DNA of 64,000 nucleotides from positions 3,969,001-4,033,000 of the forward strand of contig NZ_CP107904.1 in the NCBI RefSeq assembly GCF_036013975.1, given 5' to 3'. This document shows, in pieces, positions 22,225-30,831 of this stretch. Position numbers and translations under genes: made by a program. How positions within the stretch are numbered: the first letter of the stretch is position 1; each line of letters begins with the position of its first letter. Source of the stretch: Kitasatospora sp. NBC_00458 (GTDB lineage Bacteria; Actinomycetota; Actinomycetes; Streptomycetales; Streptomycetaceae). The notes under the pieces were generated by a model. It was given only the letters and a program-made list of their open reading frames with translations, made no database searches and had not been told where the DNA came from.

Positions 22225-23538
22225 TCAGGCGGTGCCCGGGGACGGGTCCCCGGGACCGCTCGGGGACCCGTCGCGGGGCGGTCCCTGGTCCGGCACCCCG
22301 GCCGGGACCACCGGGGCGGAGGCCGGAGCCGGAGCCGGAGCCGGGGCAGCCGGGAACAGGGCGGCCGGAAGCGGCGCGAAGCGGTCGGCGAGCGGCAGCA
22401 CGGCGAGCACCAGGAGCATCGGCGCGAGCAGCGCCCAGCGGTACGAGCTCGCGTCCGCCAGTGCGCCGACCAGCGGCGAACCGACCAGGAAACCCACGTA
22501 GTTGAAGAGGTTGAGGCGCGCCACCGCGGCGTCCGAGTCGGCCGGGAAGAGCCGCCCGCCGGCCGCGAAGACCTGCGGGATGATCGCGCAGATCCCCAGG
22601 CCGAGCACGGTGAACCCGGCGATCCCGGCCCAGGCCCCGGGCGCGGCGGCGGCCAGCGCGAAACCGAGCGCGGCCAGCGCGGCACCGGACCGGACCACCG
22701 GCACGGCGCCCCAGCGCTGCACCGCGCGGTCCCCCAGCGCCCGGCCGAGCAGCATCGCGACCATGTAGCCGAGGTAGGAGAGTTTGGCGACGTCCTCCGG
22801 ACTTCCCAGGCCGTCGGTCAGGTACTTGACGCTGTAGTTGGAGACCGAGGCGTCGGCGATGTACGCGAAGGCCATCGCCAGGCAGAGCGGCAGCAGCGGG
22901 CGCCACGGGACGGCACGGGCGGCGGCCTCGGCGGCCTCGCGGACGGCGTCGCCGAGCTCGGCCGGCCCGGCGAGGCGGCTGCCGGCCAGCACGGCGAGCG
23001 GGGCGACCACCCCGGCCGCCGTGCCGAACAGCACCGGCAGGCCGAGGCCGACGTGCGCGCCGAGGCCGGCGGCGGCGGCGCCGAGGATGCCCCCCAGGCT
23101 GAAGGCCGCGTGGAAGCCGAGCATGACCGAGCGGCCGTACCGGTGCTGGAGGCCGACCCCGAGCATGTTCATGCTCGCGTCCAGCGCGCCGACCAGCAGA
23201 CCGAAGGCGCCCAGCGCGAGCGCGAGTTGCCAGAGCCCGTCGCCCGCGCCCGCGGCGGCCAGGGTGACGCACACCGCCGGCTGGACGACCCTCAGCACGG
23301 CCCGCGCACCCGTCCGCCGGACCAGCCGCTCGGAGGCGATCGAGCCCACCCCGGCCAGCACCGGCACCGCGGCCAGGAACACCGGCAGCAGCGCGTCGCT
23401 CAGGCCGTACCGGTCCTGGAGCTCCGGGATGCAGGTGACCAGCAGGGCGAAGGTGACGCCCTGGAGCAGGAAGCCCGCGGCGAGCGCGGCGCGGCCGGCC
23501 CGGAGCCGCGGTGTGATCACGGCACTCTCGGAACGCAC
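22225..23538 (-). CDS. Major facilitator superfamily transporter
   Basis: A 437-residue membrane protein with about 12 predicted helices (for example FLLQGVTFALLVTCIPEL and ALGLGAFGLL-type segments), a basic loop typical of MFS after helix 2 (SERLVRRTGARAVLR) and a repeat of it in the second half (GRALGDRAVQRWG). The Pro/Ala-rich C-terminal tail of about 45 residues is unusual. The substrate is unknown; the nearest family seems to be the fucose-permease/YbjJ-like group. The GTG start has GAGG 5 nt upstream. It converges with the MarR gene. Confidence 0.93.
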   Translation of the reverse strand: MRSESAVITPRLRAGRAALAAGFLLQGVTFALLVTCIPELQDRYGLSDALLPVFLAAVPVLAGVGSIASERLVRRTGARAVLRVVQPAVCVTLAAAGAGDGLWQLALALGAFGLLVGALDASMNMLGVGLQHRYGRSVMLGFHAAFSLGGILGAAAAGLGAHVGLGLPVLFGTAAGVVAPLAVLAGSRLAGPAELGDAVREAAEAAARAVPWRPLLPLCLAMAFAYIADASVSNYSVKYLTDGLGSPEDVAKLSYLGYMVAMLLGRALGDRAVQRWGAVPVVRSGAALAALGFALAAAAPGAWAGIAGFTVLGLGICAIIPQVFAAGGRLFPADSDAAVARLNLFNYVGFLVGSPLVGALADASSYRWALLAPMLLVLAVLPLADRFAPLPAALFPAAPAPAPAPASAPVVPAGVPDQGPPRDGSPSGPGDPSPGTA

Positions 23539-23640
23539 ATGAACCTCGCTACCGGCCGGTACGACAGTGGTGGCGAGAGCGTAGGCCGTGACGGGCGATC
23601 GCGGGAGGGGTCGTGCAGCGGTTCCGGGGCACCGGCGGCG

Positions 23641-24291
23641 TCAGAGCAGGTCGGGGACCTCCGCCAGGTCGGCGATCAGGCCGGTGGCGCCGGCCGCGGT
23701 CAGCTTCGCCGGGTCGGTGAGCGCGGTGTAGCCGTACACGTCCATGCCGGCCGCGCGGGCGGCCAGCACGCCGTTGGGGCTGTCCTCCAGCACCAGGCAG
23801 GCGGCCGGGTCGACGCCGAGGGTGCGGGCGGCGTGCAGGAACAGGTCGGGCGCGGGCTTGCCGACGCCGACGTCCTGCGCGCTGAAGATCCGCTCCTCGG
23901 GGAAGTACCCGCGCAGGCCGGTGACGTCCAGCGCGGTCCGGATCCACGCGTGGTGCGCGGAGGAGGCCAGGCAGTACGGCACGGAGCGCTGCTGGAGCTC
24001 CTTCAGCAGCGTCTCCGCGCCCCGCACGGCGGCGAGTTCGGTGCCGAAGGCGTCGAACACCCGGCCGTGGAACAGATCGTCGAAGCCCTCCGGGAGCAGT
24101 GCGCCGTCGTACCGCTCGGCGATCACGTCGTGCACCCGGTGCGCGGCGGTGCCCATGAAGTCCCGGTAGGAGTCCTCGATCGTGGTGGGGAAGCCGAGTT
24201 CGGTCAGGTACTCGGCCAACAGCCGGTTGGAGAGCGGCTCGCTGTCCACGAGGACACCGTCGTTGTCGAAGATCACCAGTTCGCGGGTCAT
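23641..24291 (-). CDS. HAD family hydrolase (beta-phosphoglucomutase-like)
   Basis: A 216-residue HAD hydrolase of the IA subfamily. Motif I is VIFDNDGVLVDSE, with Asn where most have Cys or Leu; motif II is CLASSAHHAW, the lysine is in GVGKPAPDLFL and motif III is VLEDSPNGVLAA. It probably dephosphorylates a sugar phosphate or other small phosphoester. The ATG at 24291 gives the normal N-terminus; a longer reading adds about 29 non-conserved residues. It lies 31 bp downstream of proC on the same strand and is likely cotranscribed. Confidence 0.93.
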   Translation of the reverse strand: MTRELVIFDNDGVLVDSEPLSNRLLAEYLTELGFPTTIEDSYRDFMGTAAHRVHDVIAERYDGALLPEGFDDLFHGRVFDAFGTELAAVRGAETLLKELQQRSVPYCLASSAHHAWIRTALDVTGLRGYFPEERIFSAQDVGVGKPAPDLFLHAARTLGVDPAACLVLEDSPNGVLAARAAGMDVYGYTALTDPAKLTAAGATGLIADLAEVPDLL

Positions 24292-24322
24292 GCGTTCGAG
24301 CCTACCGGGCACCCCGCGTCGG

Positions 24323-25150
24323 CTACTTGCCGCCGCCGGCCAGCTCCCGGGAGCGGTCCCGGGCCGCCTCCAGGGCACCCAGCAGCGCCGCCCGCACCCC
24401 GTGGTTCTCCAGTTCGCGGATGGCCGCGATGGTGGTGCCGGCGGGCGAGGTGACCGCCTCGCGCAGCTTCACCGGGTGCTCGCCGGAGTCACGCAGCATG
24501 ACCGAGGCGCCGATCGCCGACTGCACGATCAGGTCGTGCGCCACCTGCCGGGGCAGGCCGAGCAGGATGCCCGCATCGGTCATCGCCTCGACCAGGAAGT
24601 AGAAGTAGGCCGGGCCCGAGCCGGAGAGCGCGGTCGCCGCGTCCTGCTGGGACTCCGGCAGCCGCAGCGCCTTGCCGACCGAGCGGAAGATCTCCTCGGC
24701 GCGCTCCAGGTGCGCCTCGGTGGCGTGCGAGCCGCCCGAGATGACGCTCATCCCCTCGTCCACCAGGACGGGCGTGTTCGGCATCACCCGGACCACCGGG
24801 GTGCCCGCCGCGAGCCGGGCCTCGAACCAGGCGGTCGGGATGCCGGCCGCGGCCGAGATCACCAGCCGGTCCGCACCGACGTGCGGCGCCAGTTCGTCCA
24901 GCAGGGCCCCCATGTCCTGCGGCTTCACCGCCAGGATCAGGGTGTCCGCGAGCTTGGCGGCCTCGGCGTTGCCCACCACCACGACCCCGTGACGGGCCGC
25001 CAGCTCGGCGGCCCGCTCCGGTCGGCGGGCGGTCACCAGGACGTCCGCCGGGTCCTTGCCGGCCCGCAGCAGGCCGGAGAGGAGCGCCTCGCCGATCTTG
25101 CCCGTGCCGAGGAAGGCGATCTTCTGTCCGTGCTCCGTACTGCCGGCCAT
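24323..25150 (-). CDS. proC: Pyrroline-5-carboxylate reductase
   Basis: Reduces 1-pyrroline-5-carboxylate to proline with NAD(P)H, the last step of proline synthesis. The 275-residue protein has the Rossmann motif IAFLGTGKIGEALLSGLL, the VKPQD element, VRVMPNTP and the signature region LSGSGPAYFYFLVEAMTDAG. The ATG at 25150 is preceded by AAGGAG at 6 nt spacing, which rejects the 52-residue longer reading. It is the first gene of a small unit with the HAD hydrolase. Confidence 0.97.
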   Translation of the reverse strand: MAGSTEHGQKIAFLGTGKIGEALLSGLLRAGKDPADVLVTARRPERAAELAARHGVVVVGNAEAAKLADTLILAVKPQDMGALLDELAPHVGADRLVISAAAGIPTAWFEARLAAGTPVVRVMPNTPVLVDEGMSVISGGSHATEAHLERAEEIFRSVGKALRLPESQQDAATALSGSGPAYFYFLVEAMTDAGILLGLPRQVAHDLIVQSAIGASVMLRDSGEHPVKLREAVTSPAGTTIAAIRELENHGVRAALLGALEAARDRSRELAGGGK

Positions 25151-25381
25151 GGTCACTCCTTGCTTCCGGTACCGCGGCCATCCTCGCACCGCGCGGACGC
25201 CCGCGGCGGGACCGTCCACCCTGCGGAAAGCCCCGTCCGGGTGCGGCCCGGGGTCCGGGCGGGAGCGGCGCGGGAGGGACCGGCGGTCCGGCGCGGGCCG
25301 GTCCACCGGGCCGGCCCCCTAGGGCGAAACTCCGGGTTCTCCCCTATGGCCCGGGGCTGGGCGCGGGCGCACCGTGGAGGT

Positions 25382-25831
25382 ATGGCACACGGAGAGATGT
25401 CCCGACGTGAAAACCGGCAGGTCGCCGTCGCCGCGGCGACGGTGGGCCCGTGGCGGACCGCCGCGGGAGTCGGTGCGGTGGTGGGGGCGACGGCTCTGGG
25501 GATCGACGCGATCTCCGGGGACTGGTCGCTGAGCATGCTGGCCGATCCGGCCGGCTGGGGTCTGTTCTTCTTCTTCCTGGTCGGCACGGTGGGCGGCCAG
25601 CTGCGCCGCGACACCACCGACCGGCGGCTGGCCCGGTGGGCGGCCGAGCACCCGTGGCAATCTGCGCTCCCGGCGGCCGGCGGACTGCTCCTGCTGAACA
25701 CGCTGGCGCAGCTGTTCCTCGGCGACGCGGGCGTGTTCGAGGCGTTCTTCGTCTCGCTGTTCCCGGCCGGCCTGCTGCTGGCCGTCGCGGGCGTGGTCGG
25801 CTCGGTGAAGCGGGCCCGCGGCAAGGGCTGA
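25382..25831 (+). CDS. Small integral membrane protein of unknown function
   Basis: A 149-residue protein with about four predicted membrane helices: AAGVGAVVGATALGIDAI, GWGLFFFFLVGTVGG, LPAAGGLLLLNTLAQLFLG and VSLFPAGLLLAVAGVVGSV. No enzymatic motif is visible. The start is the ATG at 25382, which follows GTGGAGGT closely; another ATG at 25397 is also possible. It stands between proC (divergent) and another membrane protein gene in the same direction. Confidence 0.8.
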   Translation: MAHGEMSRRENRQVAVAAATVGPWRTAAGVGAVVGATALGIDAISGDWSLSMLADPAGWGLFFFFLVGTVGGQLRRDTTDRRLARWAAEHPWQSALPAAGGLLLLNTLAQLFLGDAGVFEAFFVSLFPAGLLLAVAGVVGSVKRARGKG

Positions 25832-26012
25832 GCGGAGCCGGGCCCGGGCGGACCGGGGGCGACGGAGCGAGGGGCGGGCCGGGCGACGGGCCGGGCGACG
25901 GGCCGGCGGGGACACCGTGGTCCGGGCCGGTCCCCCGCATCCCGGGCCCCCGTTCACCGAACGGTGTGGCCCCGATCGAACGGCTGTCACCCCCCGTCGG
26001 CATACTGGCGCG

Positions 26013-27314
26013 ATGCCGATCGCCGAAGATCCAGAACCGCGCCCGCACGAGGGCGGGAAGCAGGACGGGCCCGCCCCGTCCGGGGAGGACGGGAAGGACC
26101 CGTTCGCCGACCTCGTCCTCGACGAGGAGTTCATCAGGGGCGCCTCCGTGAAGGAGCAGACGGGCCGCACCCGGATGCTCGCCGCCCAGTGGAAGCACAC
26201 CCCGCCGGTCGACCCCGGCGGCCGCCGCTCGGTGAACGACGGACCGCGGCCCCGGAAGCGGTTCGGCCGCGGGCCGAAGCCGGTCGACGCCTGGGGCAGC
26301 TCCCGCCCGCGCCGCCGACCGGAGTGGCGGGCACCGGTGCTCGTGGTGCTCGCCGTCGTGCTGGTGCTCGCCGCGCTGAACGTCGACGGCCTGCGGTCCT
26401 GGTACTCGGACCGGTTCGGCTCCGGCACCGCCGCACCCGCGCAGCCCGTCGCCCCCGACCAGCCGACCGTCGACCACCCGTGGGCCGGGTCCCCGGCGGA
26501 GGGCTGGCCGACCGGCATCGCCGGGTTCGAGCCCAAGGAGGCCCCGACGGCCGTCGGGGTCTTCACCGCCGAGCAGGTCGCCGGCCAGGTCAAGCTGGTC
26601 AAGCAGTACCTGGCCGCGGCCAACCTCGATCCGGGGACGGTGGCCGGCGGCCGCCCCGAGGCGGCACTCGCCCTGCTCTCCCCGGACACCCTGGCCTCCG
26701 CCGAGAAGGCGCTCGCCCGGCCCTCCGCCGAGCACGACCCCACCACCTGGTTCAGCCGCTTCGACGGACGCGACGCGGTGCCGGTCGGCGACACCTACCG
26801 GCTCCAGGGCCGGATCAGCGTCGAGGGCGACGGCGAGCAGGGTGTGCTGGTGCGCACCGACTTCATCTACGTGTACCCGCTGCGTCCGGGCCCGGACGCC
26901 GCCAAGCGCGCCGCCGCGCCGAAGCCCTCGGCGCCGCCGCGTCCGTCGGACGGCCGGACGCCGCCCGCGACGGACGGTGGCGCGGTGAAGCCGGTCGGCC
27001 TGCTCACCCCCGCGGCCGACGTGGCCGGGGACACCTGGACCGCCCGGACCGTCGTGCGACGGGTGGACACCTTCCGCTTCCACGCCCCGGCCAGGTACGA
27101 CGTCGAACCGGGGAAGATCTACTTCGAGCAGCGCACGTCGTCGATCGGCAACAGCGAGTGCGGCGCGTACGACGGCTACTACCACCCGCAGTTCGCCCAG
27201 TTCGCGCCGCTCGAAAGCCCCGACCAGGGCGCCACCGGCCCGGCCCGGGACCCGTACGACCAGAGCCGCGAACCGCGGTCCGACGGCTCCTGCGGGACGG
27301 TCACCCGCAGCTGA
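26013..27314 (+). CDS. Membrane-anchored protein of unknown function
   Basis: A 433-residue protein with a charged cytoplasmic N-terminus of about 105 residues, including an acidic stretch and FADLVLDEEFIRGASVKEQT, then one membrane helix (about 108-126, VLVVLAVVLVLAALNV) and an extracytoplasmic domain of about 300 residues. The latter contains VFTAEQVAGQVKLVKQYLAA and a C-terminal Cys pair (SECGAYDGYY, GSCGTVTRS) that could form a disulfide. It resembles a conserved actinomycete family with no known role. The ATG follows CATACTGGCGCG, with no strong ribosome site. Confidence 0.85.
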   Translation: MPIAEDPEPRPHEGGKQDGPAPSGEDGKDPFADLVLDEEFIRGASVKEQTGRTRMLAAQWKHTPPVDPGGRRSVNDGPRPRKRFGRGPKPVDAWGSSRPRRRPEWRAPVLVVLAVVLVLAALNVDGLRSWYSDRFGSGTAAPAQPVAPDQPTVDHPWAGSPAEGWPTGIAGFEPKEAPTAVGVFTAEQVAGQVKLVKQYLAAANLDPGTVAGGRPEAALALLSPDTLASAEKALARPSAEHDPTTWFSRFDGRDAVPVGDTYRLQGRISVEGDGEQGVLVRTDFIYVYPLRPGPDAAKRAAAPKPSAPPRPSDGRTPPATDGGAVKPVGLLTPAADVAGDTWTARTVVRRVDTFRFHAPARYDVEPGKIYFEQRTSSIGNSECGAYDGYYHPQFAQFAPLESPDQGATGPARDPYDQSREPRSDGSCGTVTRS

Positions 27315-27342
27315 CCTCCGGCGGTCGCCGCCCGCGCGGGCG

Positions 27343-27888
27343 TCAGCGCCTGCGCTTGGCCCGGCCCGGCGCCTTCGTGCCGGGCCGGCCGCCGCGGCCG
27401 GACTGCCGGCGCTCGTACCGGGCCAGCGCCCGCTCGTGGTCGGCCCGCCGGACGGCCTCGCCGGGCGCCTCGGTCAGGCTGCGGACGAAGTAGGCGAGCA
27501 GGGCCCCGACCCCGCCGATGATCCAGACCACGCCGAGCGACTTCTCCTCGGCCATCCAGCCGGTCAGCCGGTCCTTGCCCTCGCCGAGCACCTTCCAGGT
27601 GCGCATCGCCGAGAGCAGCGAGCAGACCGCGACGGCGGCGACCAGCAGGACGTTGAGGAAGCCGCCGTTGTCGGAGAGCCGGATGCCGTCGACGGCGAGG
27701 CGCAGCACGAAGGCGGCGGCCGCGGCGGCGAGCAGGGCGCCGACCGGCACCAGGACCCGGCGGATCCGGTAGTCGCCGCCGCGGTCGACCCAGCTGGTGC
27801 CGAACCAGCGGATCGGCTCCGGCTCGGGGGCGCCGGCGGGCGTGCGGTCGCCGGCGGGCTGGGGGGCGGGGGCGGTTTCCTCGGTCAC
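27343..27888 (-). CDS. Conserved membrane protein of unknown function
   Basis: About 181 residues with three or so predicted helices (VPVGALLAAAAAAFVLRLA, FLNVLLVAAVAVCSLLSAM, GVVWIIGGVGALLAYFV) and a very basic C-terminal tail (GRGGRPGTKAPGRAKRRR). The start is uncertain: GTG at 27888 (TEETAPAPQ...) or GTG at 27903. No known domain is recognised. It lies downstream of ilvD on the same strand but is separated from it by two hairpins, and it is convergent with the 433-aa protein gene. Confidence 0.8.
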   Translation of the reverse strand: MTEETAPAPQPAGDRTPAGAPEPEPIRWFGTSWVDRGGDYRIRRVLVPVGALLAAAAAAFVLRLAVDGIRLSDNGGFLNVLLVAAVAVCSLLSAMRTWKVLGEGKDRLTGWMAEEKSLGVVWIIGGVGALLAYFVRSLTEAPGEAVRRADHERALARYERRQSGRGGRPGTKAPGRAKRRR

Positions 27889-27922
27889 ACGGCCGATTAT
27901 CACCCGGCGACCCGGAACGGCG

Positions 27923-27955
27923 GAGGAGCCGTCCCGGTGGGCGGGACGGCTCCTC
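27923..27955 (-). terminator. Second hairpin downstream of ilvD
   Basis: A perfect 13-bp stem (27923-27935 with 27943-27955) and 7-nt loop, between ilvD and the next minus-strand gene. Confidence 0.7.
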
Positions 27956-27979
27956 GTGGTGCGCGGGCCGCGCGGGCGG

Positions 27980-28007
27980 CCCGGAGGCCGGGCCTGCGGC
28001 CTCCGGG
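27980..28007 (-). terminator. First hairpin downstream of ilvD
   Basis: A perfect 10-bp stem (CCCGGAGGCC / GGCCTCCGGG) with an 8-nt loop only 5 bp after the ilvD stop. Confidence 0.7.
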
Positions 28008-28012
28008 CGGCG

Positions 28013-29857
28013 TCAGCCGAGCTTGCCGACGTCCCGGACGGCGCCCTTGTCGGCGGAGGTGGCCATCGCGGCGTACGCCCGCAGGGCCTGGCTGACCTTG
28101 CGCTCGCGGTTCTTCGGCCGGTAGCCGCCCGCGGCCTCCAGCTTCGCCCGGCGCTCCTGCAGCTCCTCCGGGGAGACCTCCAGGGAGATCGTCCGGCCGG
28201 GGATGTCGATGGCGATCACGTCGCCGTCCTCGACCAGGGCGATCGTGCCGCCCGACGCCGCCTCCGGGGAGGCGTGCCCGATCGACAGGCCGGAGGTGCC
28301 GCCGGAGAAGCGGCCGTCGGTGACCAGCGCGCAGGCCTTGCCGAGGCCGCGGCCCTTGAGGAACGAGGTCGGGTAGAGCATCTCCTGCATGCCCGGGCCG
28401 CCCTTGGGTCCCTCGTAGCGGATGACGACGACGTCGCCCTCCTTGATCCGCTTGGCGAGGATCGCCTCGACCGCGTCCTCCTGGGACTCGACGACCACGG
28501 CCGGACCGCTGAAGGTCCAGATCGACTCGTCGACGCCGGCCGTCTTCACGATGCAGCCGTCCTCGGCGAGGTTGCCGTACAGCACGGCGAGGCCGCCCTC
28601 GACGGAGTAGGCGTGCTCGACGCTGCGGATGCAGCCCCGAGCGGCGTCGGTGTCCAGGCTCTCCCAGCGCTCCGACTGGGAGAAGGCCTCGGAGGAGCGG
28701 ACGCAGCCGGGGGCGGCGTGCCACAGCTCGACGGCCTCGTCGGACGGGGAGCCGCCGCGCACGTCCCAGGTCTTCAGCCACTCGTCGAGCGAGGCGGAGT
28801 GGACGGTGTGGACGTCCTCGTTGAGGAGACCGCCGCGGTAGAGCTCACCGAGGATGGCGGGGATGCCGCCGGCCCGGTGGACGTCCTCCATGTAGTACGA
28901 GCCGTTCGGCGCGACCTTGGAGAGGCAGGGCACCCGGCGGGAGACCGCGTCGATGGCCCGCATGTCGAAGTCCAGCTCGGCCTCCTGGGCGGCGGCGAGC
29001 AGGTGCAGGATGGTGTTGGTGGAGCCGCCCATGGCGATGTCGAGGGCCATGGCGTTCTCGAAGGCGGCGCGGGTGGCGATGGCGCGCGGCAGGAGCGAGT
29101 GGTCGTCCTGGTGGTAGTGCCGCTCGGTGATGTCGACGATGGTGCGGCCGGCCGCCTCGTAGAGGGCGCGGCGGGCGGTGTGGGTGGCGAGGACGGAGCC
29201 GTTGCCGGGCAGCGAGAGGCCGATCGCCTCGGTGAGGCAGTTCATCGAGTTGGCGGTGAACATGCCCGAGCAGGACCCGCAGGTCGGGCAGGCGTTCTCC
29301 TCGATGATCGCGATGTCCTCGTCGGACACGTTCTCGTTGACCGCCTGGGAGATGGCGTCGACCAGGTCGAGCTTGCGCACGGTGCCGTCGACCAGGGTGG
29401 CCTTGCCGGCCTCCATCGGGCCGCCGGAGACGAAGACGGTCGGGATGTCGAGGCGCAGCGCGGCCATCAGCATGCCCGGGGTGATCTTGTCGCAGTTGGA
29501 GATGCAGATCAGCGCGTCGGCGCAGTGCGCGTTGACCATGTACTCGACCGAGTCGGCGATCAGGTCGCGCGAGGGCAGCGAGTAGAGCATGCCGCCGTGG
29601 CCCATCGCGATGCCGTCGTCCACCGCGATGGTGTTGAACTCGCGCGGGATGCCGCCCGCCTGCTTGATCGCCTCGGAGACGATCCGGCCCACCGGCTGCA
29701 GGTGGGTGTGGCCGGGGACGAACTCGGTGAAGGAGTTGGCGACCGCGATGATCGGCTTGCCGAAGTCCTCGCGGGCTACGCCGGCCGCCCGGAGAAGCGC
29801 CCGGGCGCCTGCCATGTTGCGACCGTGGGTGACCGTACGGGACCTCAGCTCGGGCAC
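28013..29857 (-). CDS. ilvD: Dihydroxy-acid dehydratase
   Basis: Dehydrates 2,3-dihydroxy-isovalerate and its methyl homologue to the 2-keto acids that precede valine, leucine and isoleucine. The 614-residue protein has all family hallmarks: [19 protein letters not shown], the Fe-S cysteines in [13 protein letters not shown] and [27 protein letters not shown], and [14 protein letters not shown] near the end. The GTG start follows AAGGAG at 9 nt. It is a single gene with its own terminators and no visible attenuator peptide. Confidence 0.97.
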   Translation of the reverse strand: MPELRSRTVTHGRNMAGARALLRAAGVAREDFGKPIIAVANSFTEFVPGHTHLQPVGRIVSEAIKQAGGIPREFNTIAVDDGIAMGHGGMLYSLPSRDLIADSVEYMVNAHCADALICISNCDKITPGMLMAALRLDIPTVFVSGGPMEAGKATLVDGTVRKLDLVDAISQAVNENVSDEDIAIIEENACPTCGSCSGMFTANSMNCLTEAIGLSLPGNGSVLATHTARRALYEAAGRTIVDITERHYHQDDHSLLPRAIATRAAFENAMALDIAMGGSTNTILHLLAAAQEAELDFDMRAIDAVSRRVPCLSKVAPNGSYYMEDVHRAGGIPAILGELYRGGLLNEDVHTVHSASLDEWLKTWDVRGGSPSDEAVELWHAAPGCVRSSEAFSQSERWESLDTDAARGCIRSVEHAYSVEGGLAVLYGNLAEDGCIVKTAGVDESIWTFSGPAVVVESQEDAVEAILAKRIKEGDVVVIRYEGPKGGPGMQEMLYPTSFLKGRGLGKACALVTDGRFSGGTSGLSIGHASPEAASGGTIALVEDGDVIAIDIPGRTISLEVSPEELQERRAKLEAAGGYRPKNRERKVSQALRAYAAMATSADKGAVRDVGKLG

Positions 29858-29887
29858 TGTGCTCCACTCCTTCGGAGGCTGACTCGC

Positions 29888-29916
29888 GGCCCCGCTCGGT
29901 AGGAGGGTGCGGGGCC
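29888..29916 (-). terminator. Hairpin between methyltransferase and ilvD
   Basis: An 8-bp stem (GGCCCCGC / GCGGGGCC) with a 13-nt loop lies 115 bp after the methyltransferase stop and 31 bp before the ilvD start. It may end the upstream transcript or act in the ilvD leader. Confidence 0.4.
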
Positions 29917-30030
29917 ACTGTGTCCGTCGAGCCTACGCCCGCCCTCCGGGCGGCGGACGTCGCGTCCGCGATGCGGTCAGCGGGCACCGCGCCGGGCGCG
30001 GGGCGGCCGGGCACCGCCTCCGCGGTGCGG

Positions 30031-30801
30031 TCAGGCCGGGGTGACGGCCACCGTGAGGTCCAGCACGTACGGCTCGACGACCCAGCCGTCCGGGAACTCG
30101 GCCAGCAGCGCCTCGCGTTCGACGGCCAGCAGCGGCGCGCGCTGCTCGGGGGTGAGGGCCGCGAGGTAGGAGCGCGAGGTCAGGTCGGTGATCACGTGGT
30201 CGACGGTGACCCGGCGCTCCCAGCGCAGTGTGGCGGAGCCGACCCGCAGGTCGTGGGGGGCGAGGTGGCCGGTGATCTCGTTGACGGCGCCGTAGCCGTG
30301 GTAGGTCTCGCCCAGCGCGGCGGAGAGCCGCTCGCCCAGCGCACGCACCCACGGGACGCTGCCGTCCTTCACGTTCCACCAGGTGGCCAGGGCGCCGCCC
30401 GGCCGCAGCACCCGGATCGCCTCGGGGACCGACCGCGCGGGGTCCGTCCAGTGGAAGGCCTGCGCGTACGTGACGAAGTCCGCGGAGTCGTCGTGGAAGG
30501 GCAGCTCGTCACCGGTGCCCCGGACCAGCGGCAGGCCGGGGCTGCCGACCAGGAACCGGGCGGCCATGCCGTCACTGGGTTCGACCGCGACCACGTCCGC
30601 CCCCCGACCGGCCAGCAGCCGGGTGGCGATGCCGGTGCCGGCGCCGACGTCCAGCACCCGGGCGCCCTTCAGGCTCCGTCCGGACAGCCGCTCCAGCTCG
30701 TCGAACAGCTCGTCCGGGTAGGACGGCCGCGCGCGGTCGTACTCGGCCGCCACCCCGCCGAAGGAGGCGGCGAGCTCCCGGACGTTCTTCCTGACCGTCA
30801 T
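30031..30801 (-). CDS. Class I SAM-dependent methyltransferase
   Basis: A 256-residue methyltransferase of the methyltransferase-11 type. Motif I is VLDVGAGTGIATRLLAGRG, the acidic ribose ligand is in VVAVEPSDGM, and motif IV/post-IV is DFVTYAQAFHWTDP and VLRPGGALATWWN. The HW in the AQAFHW block is typical of a subgroup of unannotated small-molecule methyltransferases. The substrate cannot be inferred. It starts 30 bp upstream of the end of the next gene's stop region, on the same strand as the sugar-phosphate isomerase-like gene. Confidence 0.93.
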   Translation of the reverse strand: MTVRKNVRELAASFGGVAAEYDRARPSYPDELFDELERLSGRSLKGARVLDVGAGTGIATRLLAGRGADVVAVEPSDGMAARFLVGSPGLPLVRGTGDELPFHDDSADFVTYAQAFHWTDPARSVPEAIRVLRPGGALATWWNVKDGSVPWVRALGERLSAALGETYHGYGAVNEITGHLAPHDLRVGSATLRWERRVTVDHVITDLTSRSYLAALTPEQRAPLLAVEREALLAEFPDGWVVEPYVLDLTVAVTPA

Positions 30802-30831
30802 GTCTCCCCCTGTGCAAGGCCGTTCGTGTGC

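Noticed and set aside
29858..30030. Branched-chain amino-acid attenuator before ilvD
   Set aside because: A hairpin is present but no leader peptide with runs of Leu, Ile or Val codons was found.
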